5,342 nucleotides of DNA from Parafilimonas sp. (GTDB taxonomy: Bacteria; Bacteroidota; Bacteroidia; Chitinophagales; Chitinophagaceae): positions 1 through 5,342 of the forward strand of contig JAICKT010000319.1 of the NCBI GenBank assembly GCA_025927795.1, in the 5' to 3' direction. Under the pieces are notes generated by a model, which did not search any database, was not told the origin of the DNA, and was given only the letters and a program-made list of their open reading frames with translations. Below, piece after piece: positions 1-5,342 of the stretch. The translations under genes were made by a program, and so were the position numbers. Each line of letters starts with the position of its first letter. The first letter of the stretch is position 1.

Positions 1-1038
1 ACTACCCATGATAATAAACAGCAAACACAAACGCAAAAAAAAGTTGACACATTGCAAGCGTTTATAGTGAAGCAACAGCAGGTGAATAAAACAGTGATAT
101 TACCATCCCAACTTGAACCATTTGAAAAGGCAAACTTGCTTTCAAAAATTCAAGGGTATGTTAGAAAGATGAATGTAGATATTGGTGACGGGGTAAAAGC
201 CGGGGAGGTACTTGCTGTTGTTGAAGCGGCGGAATACAATGCGAACCTTTCTCAATCAGTAGCATCGGCACAAGCTGCAAAAGCAAAATATTTAAGCAGC
301 AAAGATTATTATGAGCGTTTAACGATTGCAGCAAAAGAGCCGGGCTCGATTGCAGAAGGAGAATTGGTGAAAGCGCAAAATCAAATGCTTGCAGATAGCG
401 CTGCTTATAATGCAGCAAAACAAACATCCAATGCTTACAGCCAGTTGAATAATTATCTTGTGATTAAAGCACCGTTTAATGGAGTGGTAACACAACGCAA
501 TGCGGACCCGGGTGATCTCGTGAGCGCCAGAAATGCAAAACCTTTATTGATAGTTGAAAATAATACAACATTACGGTTGAAAGTTCCTGTTCCCGAAACA
601 TATACAGACGCAGCCACTGAAACGAAAGAGGTTTCGTTTACTGTTGATGCCATACCTGAAAAAAGTTTTTCAGCAACCCTATATAGAAAATCAAACACTA
701 TTGATTTAAATAACAGAACGGAGCTATGGGAATTTTTGGTGAAGAACGATAACAATGAATTGCGTTCAGGAATGTATGCAAATGTTAAGCTTCCTTTACA
801 AAGAAAAAATCCTTCTCTTGTAGTGCCTTATGGTGCTGTTGCTACAACACTGGAAAAAAAATTCGTGATAAAATATCAAGATGGACAGGCGCAATGGATT
901 GATGTACGTAACGGCATAAATATGGATAGCACAGTTGAAATATTTGGAAATATCTTGCCCGGCGATACTTTGTTGAAAAAAGGAACTGATGAAGTGAAAA
1001 ATGGAACCGCTATAAATGTATCCGTAAGCAACAAATAA
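1..1038 (+). CDS. RND/HlyD-type efflux periplasmic adaptor subunit (membrane fusion protein), 5' partial
   Basis: Adaptor that would link an inner-membrane efflux pump to a TolC-like outer-membrane channel. The frame is open from base 1, so the start codon lies upstream. An in-frame TTG at 52 is not a likely start because coding continues before it. Visible protein is 345 residues. Domains, numbered from the window edge: a polar Gln/Thr/Lys tether (1-15), like the linker after a lipoprotein cysteine; a first lipoyl half-motif around 47-77 (GYVRKMNVDIGDGVKAGE); an Ala/Gln-rich alpha-helical hairpin about 78-150; a second lipoyl half about 151-187 (IKAPFNGVVTQRNADPGD); a beta-barrel region to about 270; and a membrane-proximal beta domain to the TAA stop. 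This order is typical of MexA/CusB-like adaptors. The pumped substrate cannot be told from this subunit. It is probably the last gene of an upstream operon. No convincing intrinsic terminator follows; the best hairpin, at 1101-1113, has a 4-5 bp stem and no T-run. Confidence 0.93.
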   Translation, partial: TTHDNKQQTQTQKKVDTLQAFIVKQQQVNKTVILPSQLEPFEKANLLSKIQGYVRKMNVDIGDGVKAGEVLAVVEAAEYNANLSQSVASAQAAKAKYLSSKDYYERLTIAAKEPGSIAEGELVKAQNQMLADSAAYNAAKQTSNAYSQLNNYLVIKAPFNGVVTQRNADPGDLVSARNAKPLLIVENNTTLRLKVPVPETYTDAATETKEVSFTVDAIPEKSFSATLYRKSNTIDLNNRTELWEFLVKNDNNELRSGMYANVKLPLQRKNPSLVVPYGAVATTLEKKFVIKYQDGQAQWIDVRNGINMDSTVEIFGNILPGDTLLKKGTDEVKNGTAINVSVSNK

Positions 1039-1254
1039 AAAAGTTGCAGCCCTTCAAATGTAGTGTGAAATTATTGCCATTTTGTTCTCTACGTATTATT
1101 GCACCTGTGGTGTAAGTGTAAACTATGTCATTTTCTCTAATGCTGCTATTTTCACAACCATAATCATTTTATATCTCTTCTATAACTACTTTTTAACATT
1201 AAGCACAACATAAGTTAAAAAAATGGGTGTTCTGGTTCCTAACTTTAGGATTGG

Positions 1255-1309
1255 TAACATTCACGTAACATTCGCATAACATTGAGGTAATGATGTGATA
1301 ACATCTTTG
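1255..1309 (+). promoter_or_regulatory. Putative Pho-box array (five 11-bp phased heptamers) plus -7-like promoter element
   Basis: Heptamers start at 1255, 1266, 1277, 1288 and 1299, exactly 11 bp apart. The first three are TAACATT, the fourth is TAATGAT and the fifth TAACATC. Known PhoB and PhoP boxes are direct heptamer or hexamer repeats with an 11-bp period (E. coli CTGTCAT with 4-bp spacers; Bacillus TTAACA-like units), and the core TAACA closely resembles the latter. The fifth unit overlaps CATCTTTG (1302-1309), a near match to the Bacteroidota -7 element TAnnTTTG. This suggests class-II-like activation, with the regulator taking the place of a -33 contact. The genes downstream are for phosphate uptake, which fits. 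Sequence between 1039 and 1254 shows no other clear feature apart from a lone, out-of-phase TAACATT at 1194-1200. The assignment to PhoB is inference. Confidence 0.72.
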
Positions 1310-1334
1310 CAATCAAATTATATATGCAATCAAA
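1308..1334 (+). repeat. 10-bp direct repeat spanning the porin start codon
   Basis: TGCAATCAAA occurs at 1308-1317 and again at 1325-1334, 17 bp apart. The second copy begins at the T of the ATG start codon. The first copy overlaps the -7-like element and the likely transcription start. It may be a small local duplication; any regulatory role is speculative. Confidence 0.6.
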
Positions 1335-2532
1335 CAGCTTGAAGAAAATTTATGTCGTTTCCATTCTTATTCTTTCTGCGGTTAGTGTAAATACCTTAAA
1401 AGCACAATTCACTATCAGCTCAGACTCTGCTTTTAATGCAGGAAGTCCAAATACAGGCAGATTATGGGGATATTCATTTGCAGACTTTTACTATAAGGCT
1501 CATGCCGATACCTTAAACCGCGGTGGTGGTAACCAATATACAGGAATTCCGAAAGACAGAAATGCTTTCCAGATAAGGCGTGTTTATCTTGGTTATAATT
1601 ATAATATAAGTAAAAAGTTTTCTGCAGAGGTTTTGCTTGCTGCGGAAAATGGTGCTCTCAGCGGTGAAGCACTTACCGATAATAAACTGGCTTTCTATGT
1701 AAAGCTTGCAAACTTAAGAATTAAAAATATCTGGAAAGGAACTGATCTGGTACTCGGGCAGGTGGCACCACCAGATTTCGTTATGTCTTCAGAACCTATA
1801 TGGGGATACCGGTCGGTAGAAAAGACCATTCTTGATAAACTTGGTATACCATCGTTTGATCTGGGAGCTACGTTGCAGGGCAAATTCGATCCATCAACAG
1901 GAAATTATGGTTATGATTTAATGGTTGGCAATGGCACCGGCGCAAAACCTGAAGGTGATAAATACAAATGGTTTTATGGAGATGTATGGGCAAAATTTTT
2001 TGACAAAAAAATCTATGTTAATTTATATATGGATTATAACCGAATGCATCCGATTAACGGAATGAAGCACTCAAGCAGTATAATTAAAGGATTCGTAGCA
2101 TATACGGTTCCAAAATTTACAATTGGTGTGGAGGCATACAGTAACAGATTGCAAAATGATGATCAGGCTACAGAGATTACAACCGGGAATGTTGATGTTT
2201 TAACCGTGCATGCCAGGGGTATCTCAATTTTTACGCATGAGCCTATTATAAAAGATAAACTAAATTTCTTTGCCCGTTTCGATGCCTTGAACCCTGATAA
2301 CGAAATTGACAACAGTAAGTATAATAAGTATGTTGGCAACACCAACGGTTTTAATGACCCATCTACCAAAGAACAATTTATTACAGCAGGCTTAGATTTT
2401 ACCCCAACAAAAAATGTGCATTTAATGCCAAACATCTGGTATAACAAATACACCAACCAGGGGCCGGCGAACTTGTACAACAGCTATGATCTCGTTTATC
2501 GTATTACTTTCTATTATGTATTTGGAAAATAA
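1324..2532 (+). CDS. Outer-membrane porin, phosphate-selective porin O/P-like
   Basis: A 402-residue outer-membrane beta-barrel predicted to let phosphate (or other anions) into the periplasm. Residues 1-27 form a Sec signal peptide: polar MQSNSLKK, a hydrophobic stretch 9-22, and a signal peptidase I site after LKA27 before QF. The mature part has the alternating aromatic/polar pattern of beta strands, for example around 82-106 (FQIRRVYLGYNYNISKKFSA), 224-238 (KFFDKKIYVNLYMDY) and 254-275. It ends in an aromatic strand (VYRITFYYVFGK), as expected for BAM-inserted barrels. The RRVYLGY segment and the length fit the Porin_O_P family of Bacteroidota and OprO/OprP. The ATG at 1324 is the only sensible start, since the next in-frame ATG is codon 201; a TTG at 1339 would also leave a signal peptide. 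It lies 69 bp before pstS and behind the putative Pho box, which supports a phosphate role. Selectivity itself cannot be read from the sequence. Confidence 0.87.
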   Translation: MQSNSLKKIYVVSILILSAVSVNTLKAQFTISSDSAFNAGSPNTGRLWGYSFADFYYKAHADTLNRGGGNQYTGIPKDRNAFQIRRVYLGYNYNISKKFSAEVLLAAENGALSGEALTDNKLAFYVKLANLRIKNIWKGTDLVLGQVAPPDFVMSSEPIWGYRSVEKTILDKLGIPSFDLGATLQGKFDPSTGNYGYDLMVGNGTGAKPEGDKYKWFYGDVWAKFFDKKIYVNLYMDYNRMHPINGMKHSSSIIKGFVAYTVPKFTIGVEAYSNRLQNDDQATEITTGNVDVLTVHARGISIFTHEPIIKDKLNFFARFDALNPDNEIDNSKYNKYVGNTNGFNDPSTKEQFITAGLDFTPTKNVHLMPNIWYNKYTNQGPANLYNSYDLVYRITFYYVFGK

Positions 2533-2557
2533 AAAGCATTCTATTAAACAAACATTT

Positions 2558-2579
2558 TAAATGAATAGAAATTCATTTA
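2558..2579. other. 9-bp perfect inverted repeat in the porin-pstS gap
   Basis: TAAATGAAT (2558-2566) and ATTCATTTA (2571-2579) are perfect reverse complements around the 4-base loop AGAA. It lies 26 bp after the porin stop and 22 bp before the pstS ATG. The stem is AT-rich with a single G-C pair and no T-run follows, so it is not a standard intrinsic terminator. It could be a weak mRNA processing or stabilising hairpin at the 3' end of the porin message, or an operator-like palindrome. The remaining sequence of this 69-bp gap is A-rich leader. Confidence 0.5.
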
Positions 2580-2601
2580 TACATAGAATAAAAGATACAA
2601 G

Positions 2602-3726
2602 ATGAAATACAATTTTTTTAAACTGCAAAATTTAGCAGTAACAAGTTTGATGTTTGCAATGTTTGCATTTACTGCATGTAACAGCGGCAGCAGTTCAAAC
2701 AAAACAGATAGCACCAGCACAGATTCAACTGCATCTGCGGGTAAGAACGATAACAGCACCATTTTAGGTGCAGGCAGTACATTTATTTATCCGTTTTTCT
2801 CAAAAGCGTTTTCTGTTTACAACCAGCAAACAGGTGTAAAAGTTAATTACCAGTCTATTGGTTCCGGTGGCGGCATTCTTCAGTTAACAAATAAAACAGT
2901 TGATTTTGGAGATTCTGATGCACCGCTTAACGGAGAACAAGACAGCACCATTGGTGTTCCTGTTTTACACATCCCCATGTGTTCAGGTGCTGTTGCCATC
3001 AGTTATAATTTGCCTGGTGTAAAAGACACATTGAATTTAACTCCTGCAATTCTTGCAAACATATTTCTTGGTAAAATAACTAAGTGGAACGATCCTGCAA
3101 TTGCTGCAGCAAATAAAGGTATAAAGCTTCCAAACACCCCGGTTGTTATTGCACACCGTTCTGATGGTAGTGGCACAACAAATATTTTCACAACATATCT
3201 TTCTAAAGTAAGCCCTGATTGGAGCACAAAAGTTGGCAAAGGTTCTTCCATCAACTGGCCAATTGGTTTAGGTGGTAAAGGCAGCGAAGGTGTAGCAGGC
3301 ATTATCAAACAAACGCCAGGTGCTGTTGGTTATATTGAATTGGCTTACGCATTGCAAAACAATATGGCGTTTGCAAGAGTGCAGAATAAATCAGGCAATT
3401 TCATCACACCTAATATTGCATCAACAAGTGCAGCCGGCAATATTCAGTTACCCGCAGATTCAAAAGTTTCTTTAACAAATACAGATGCTGCTGATGGTTA
3501 TCCAATCAGTGGTTTTACGTGGGCAATTATTTATAAAGAACAGAATTATAAAAATCGCTCACAAGACAGGGCAGAAAAAGTTGTAAAACTTTTGTGGTGG
3601 AATATTCATGATGGTCAGCAATATTGTGCTGCATTAAACTATGCGCCATTATCACCCGCAGCAGTTGCCGTAGCAGAAAATATTTTAAAGAGTGCCACTT
3701 ATGATGGCAAAGCAATTCTTCAATAA
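2602..3726 (+). CDS. pstS: PstS, periplasmic phosphate-binding lipoprotein of the Pst ABC transporter
   Basis: High-affinity phosphate receptor that delivers phosphate to the PstC/PstA channel. The 374-residue product starts with a lipoprotein signal peptide: KYNFFKLQN, a hydrophobic core 11-23, then the lipobox FTAC with the lipidated cysteine at 26. A low-complexity Ser/Thr/Asp/Asn tether (27-52) follows. Ligand-site motifs are intact: GAGSTFIYPFF (56-66), SIGSGGGI (85-92), DFGDSDAPL (101-109) and HRSDGSGTTNIF (185-196). They supply the Thr, Ser, Asp, Arg and Ser-Gly-Thr contacts known from E. coli PstS. KITKWNDPAI (158-167) and GAVGYIELAYA (240-250) are further family hallmarks. The ATG at 2602 is preceded by A-rich sequence without a Shine-Dalgarno, usual for Bacteroidota. 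It lies downstream of the porin and 166 bp upstream of pstC. Being a lipoprotein rather than a free periplasmic protein sets it apart from the E. coli form. Confidence 0.97.
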   Translation: MKYNFFKLQNLAVTSLMFAMFAFTACNSGSSSNKTDSTSTDSTASAGKNDNSTILGAGSTFIYPFFSKAFSVYNQQTGVKVNYQSIGSGGGILQLTNKTVDFGDSDAPLNGEQDSTIGVPVLHIPMCSGAVAISYNLPGVKDTLNLTPAILANIFLGKITKWNDPAIAAANKGIKLPNTPVVIAHRSDGSGTTNIFTTYLSKVSPDWSTKVGKGSSINWPIGLGGKGSEGVAGIIKQTPGAVGYIELAYALQNNMAFARVQNKSGNFITPNIASTSAAGNIQLPADSKVSLTNTDAADGYPISGFTWAIIYKEQNYKNRSQDRAEKVVKLLWWNIHDGQQYCAALNYAPLSPAAVAVAENILKSATYDGKAILQ

Positions 3727-3738
3727 AGTTTGTTTAGT

Positions 3739-3869
3739 GAGATAGAAATGAAGTGAGATGGAAATGAAGCGAACGAAGGTAGAAATGACATGAACTGAGG
3801 TGGAAATGATGATATGAACGAGATGGAAATGAGGTTTGATAAGATGGAAATGATGGGAACGAGGCTGGA
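3739..3869. repeat. Purine-rich degenerate ~21-bp tandem repeat in the pstS-pstC gap
   Basis: Six units share the core GAAATGA, starting at 3745, 3761, 3782, 3803, 3826 and 3847 (spacings 16, 21, 21, 23 and 21). A partial seventh unit (GAGGCTGGA) ends near 3869. The approximate unit is GAGATGGAAATGANNTGAAC. Units differ by substitutions and small indels, so the array is old or under loose constraint. The + strand is nearly free of C, so it should be poorly structured as RNA. Forward frames are broken by stops, and the Phe-His-Leu-rich reading frames on the other strand are a by-product of the repeat. The repeat fills most of the 166 bp between pstS and pstC and was probably transcribed with them. 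Confidence 0.85.
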
Positions 3870-3892
3870 TACCAGCAATAAAATACTTTTTT

Positions 3893-4873
3893 ATGCAGGA
3901 AAGTAAAACAATCAGTGCAAACAAAAATATTTCGCTGCGCATTCCGTCGTACGGCGAGATAATGCGAAAGCTGCGTATTAAAAAAGCTACGCGACCATAC
4001 AAACAAATTAAATGGGAAGGCTTTTTTAAAAACACACTTGTAATAATTGCGCTAACAATGGTGGTGCTTGTAATAGGAATATTTCTTACACTGGTTGTTC
4101 AATCGGTTCCATCTTTAAAAGCATTAGGCATAAAATATTTGTGGGGCAAAACATGGAACCCCGTTACAAATGAGTACGGTGCTTACCCTTTTTTATTAGG
4201 CACGTTGCTAACCTCATTTCTCGCATTAATTATTTCTATTCCTTTTTCTTTTGCAGTAGCCATTTATTTGGGCGAATACAACAGCAAAGGCTGGTTATCT
4301 AATCTTCTAAAAAATACAGTTGAACTTATTGCCGCAGTGCCATCTGTAATTTATGGTTTCTGGGCACTGGTTGTTATGGTGCCGCTGGTGCGTGCACTTG
4401 AAATTAAGCTCGGTGTTGTGCCTTATGGCATCGGTATTTTTACTGCTTCTGTTGTGTTGGCAATAATGATCATTTCTTATGCTGCATCTAGTGGAAGAGA
4501 GATGATAAAAATTGTTCCGCAATCATTAAAAGAAGGTGCATATTCTTTGGGTGCAACAAGATGGGAAGTAATAAGAAGCGTTATTCTTCCCTACACAAAA
4601 TCCGGTTTGTTTGCCGGCATTTTATTATCGCTTGGAAGAGCATTGGGTGAAACAATGGCGGTTACAATGGTGATTGGTAATACGAGCATTATTCCAACCA
4701 ACATATTTGCGCCGGGCAATACAATGGCAAGTGTAATTGCCAATGAATTTACTGAGGCAGACCGCACCGTTTATTTATCTGCATTAATAGAATTAGGACT
4801 TGTTTTATTTCTTGTTACTGTAGTAATTAATATAATTGGAAAAAGAATTATTAAACGATTTACAAGAGAATGA
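3893..4873 (+). CDS. pstC: PstC, phosphate ABC transporter permease subunit
   Basis: Inner-membrane permease that pairs with PstA to form the phosphate channel driven by PstB. The product is 326 residues from ATG 3893, against about 319 in E. coli. Predicted membrane segments lie near 47-70, 99-126, 143-168, 176-197, 236-262 and 296-316. The ABC-permease EAA loop, which contacts the ATPase, is at 214-233 (EGAYSLGATRWEV...ILP). The family motifs AVPSVIYGFWAL (148-159) and GRALGETMAV (248-257) are intact. The start is uncertain. ATG 3893 has only T-rich sequence before it, and the first 23 residues look unlike a conserved PstC N-terminus. ATG 3962 (residue 24, MRKLRIKK) follows GGCGAG and gives a basic cytoplasmic tail of usual length (303 residues). 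The TGA stop at 4871-4873 overlaps an ATG of a doubtful short frame. It is separated from pstA by 173 bp carrying a palindromic repeat. Confidence 0.95.
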   Translation: MQESKTISANKNISLRIPSYGEIMRKLRIKKATRPYKQIKWEGFFKNTLVIIALTMVVLVIGIFLTLVVQSVPSLKALGIKYLWGKTWNPVTNEYGAYPFLLGTLLTSFLALIISIPFSFAVAIYLGEYNSKGWLSNLLKNTVELIAAVPSVIYGFWALVVMVPLVRALEIKLGVVPYGIGIFTASVVLAIMIISYAASSGREMIKIVPQSLKEGAYSLGATRWEVIRSVILPYTKSGLFAGILLSLGRALGETMAVTMVIGNTSIIPTNIFAPGNTMASVIANEFTEADRTVYLSALIELGLVLFLVTVVINIIGKRIIKRFTRE

Positions 4874-4922
4874 TGAATAAATCTAACAAGTTAATGCTGT
4901 TTAATAATATGATGAACTACGA

Positions 4923-5004
4923 ACGTCATGTCGAGGTAACGAGACATCTCATAAAATTGAAAGTGATTAAATGATACGAGATTTCTCCTTCGTAGAAATG
5001 ACGT
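4923..5004. repeat. REP/MITE-like long imperfect palindrome in the pstC-pstA gap
   Basis: The left arm (4923-4953, beginning ACGTCATGTCGAGG) and right arm (4974-5004, ending GTAGAAATGACGT) are inverted copies. I count about 24 matching positions of 31, with one gap, around a loop of about 20 bases. The outer ACGTCAT/ATGACGT ends and the inner GAG.CATCTC/GAGATTTCTC segments are best conserved. Dispersed palindromes of the form CGTCATTTCGA...GAGAAATCTC are, to my knowledge, common in intergenic regions of Bacteroidota, which suggests a member of a genome-wide family. No T-run follows, so it is not an intrinsic terminator. Within the pst transcript it would fold into a long hairpin that could stabilise upstream mRNA or lower expression downstream. 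Family membership needs the genome. Confidence 0.75.
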
Positions 5005-5046
5005 GCAGAATCACTTACTGTTATTAAAGGTTTTAATGTTTAACAA

Positions 5047-5342
5047 ATGATGAACCCAAGAATTACATATCGAAAAACAAAAAGCAATGCTTTCCAGGTG
5101 TTGGTTTATGTATTGGCGTTCATGATAACACTGCCATTGATTGCTATTATCATTTACATATTTAAAGAAGGTGTTTCAAACATTAACTGGCATTTTCTTA
5201 CCAACGTTCCAAAACCCGTTGGTGAAATTGGTGGTGGTATTGCAAATGCACTTGTAGGAAGTTTAATTATTGTGTTTGTTGCGTCTGTAATTGCAGTGCC
5301 GATAGGAATTATGTGCGGTATTTATTTAAGCGAAAATCAAAC
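5047..5342 (+). CDS. pstA: PstA, phosphate ABC transporter permease subunit, 3' partial
   Basis: Second inner-membrane permease of the Pst transporter, partner of PstC. Only the first 98 codons are visible and the frame runs off the window end. The N-terminus MMNPRITYRKTKSN is a basic cytoplasmic tail. It is followed by membrane segment 1 at about 17-39 (VLVYVLAFMITLPLIAIIIY), a periplasmic part with NINWHFLTNVPKP and the family-typical GEIGGGIANALVGSL (59-73), and segment 2 at about 70-92 (LIIVFVASVIAVPIGIMCG) leading into GIYLSE. The start may be ATG 5047 or the adjacent ATG 5050. The nearest Shine-Dalgarno-like AAAGG (5026-5030) is too far upstream (about 16 bp) to be decisive. The EAA loop is beyond the edge. 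The position after pstC in the same direction supports the call; pstB and phoU would be expected next. Confidence 0.93.
   Translation, partial: MMNPRITYRKTKSNAFQVLVYVLAFMITLPLIAIIIYIFKEGVSNINWHFLTNVPKPVGEIGGGIANALVGSLIIVFVASVIAVPIGIMCGIYLSENQ

Noticed and set aside
35..42. Run of eight A as a phase-variation or frameshift site
   Set aside because: A single homopolymer in AT-rich coding sequence with an intact frame gives no positive evidence for slippage.
44..49. TTGACA resembling a sigma-70 -35 box
   Set aside because: It lies inside coding sequence, has no partner element, and Bacteroidota promoters use a different consensus.
52..54. TTG as the start of the efflux adaptor
   Set aside because: The frame is open to base 1 and encodes a plausible lipoprotein-type tether, and part of the gene is simply outside the window.
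161..755. Minus-strand frames of 88 and 100 codons opposite the efflux adaptor
   Set aside because: Shadows of the well-supported forward gene, with low-complexity Leu/Gln-rich translations and no recognisable domains.
1101..1113. Hairpin after the efflux adaptor as an intrinsic terminator
   Set aside because: The stem is only 4-5 bp and no T-run follows.
3758..3793. Short forward frame MEMKRTKVEMT in the tandem repeat
   Set aside because: Eleven codons arising from the repeat unit, with no conservation signal visible.
3739..3869. CRISPR array
   Set aside because: Units are only about 16-24 bp in total and degenerate, with no unique spacers of regular length and no cas genes nearby.
3685..4035. 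Minus-strand reading frames rich in Phe-His-Leu repeats (also 3734-4006)
   Set aside because: The repeats are the reverse reading of the purine-rich tandem repeat, the frames overlap pstS and pstC coding sequence, and no domain or start signal is apparent.

Overview
The window looks like part of a Bacteroidota chromosome, plausibly Chitinophagaceae or a related group. The evidence is an AT-rich composition, A-rich leaders rather than Shine-Dalgarno sites, a porin signal peptide ending in KA|Q, a lipoprotein PstS with a Ser/Thr/Asp tether, and a promoter resembling the Bacteroidota -7 element (TAnnTTTG). The family assignment is inference. All five genes lie on the + strand.

Layout: (1) 1-1038, the 3' part of a periplasmic adaptor (membrane fusion protein) of an RND/HlyD-type efflux system; its start is outside the window. 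(2) 1039-1323, an intergenic region. Its last 70 bases hold five heptamers (TAACATT or variants) spaced exactly 11 bp apart, ending on a -7-like element. This is the layout of a Pho box recognised by PhoB/PhoP-type regulators. (3) 1324-2532, an outer-membrane porin of the phosphate-selective O/P type. (4) 2602-3726, pstS, the phosphate-binding lipoprotein. (5) 3727-3892, a gap filled by a purine-rich degenerate tandem repeat of about 21 bp. (6) 3893-4873, pstC, the first permease subunit. (7) 4874-5046, a gap containing a long imperfect palindrome of REP/MITE type. (8) 5047 to the window end, the first 98 codons of pstA, the second permease subunit.

Together this is a high-affinity phosphate uptake operon. 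The porin would admit phosphate through the outer membrane, PstS would capture it in the periplasm, and PstC/PstA would form the inner-membrane channel. The ATPase (pstB) and phoU are expected just beyond the right edge but are not visible. The phased array before the porin suggests the whole set is switched on by phosphate starvation from one promoter. The efflux adaptor probably belongs to a separate upstream operon.

The genes are ordinary members of known families, and I see no sign of an undescribed system. The interesting material is non-coding: the 11-bp phased operator, and two unrelated-looking repeat elements in the pstS-pstC and pstC-pstA gaps, where they could set different expression levels for the binding protein and the permeases.
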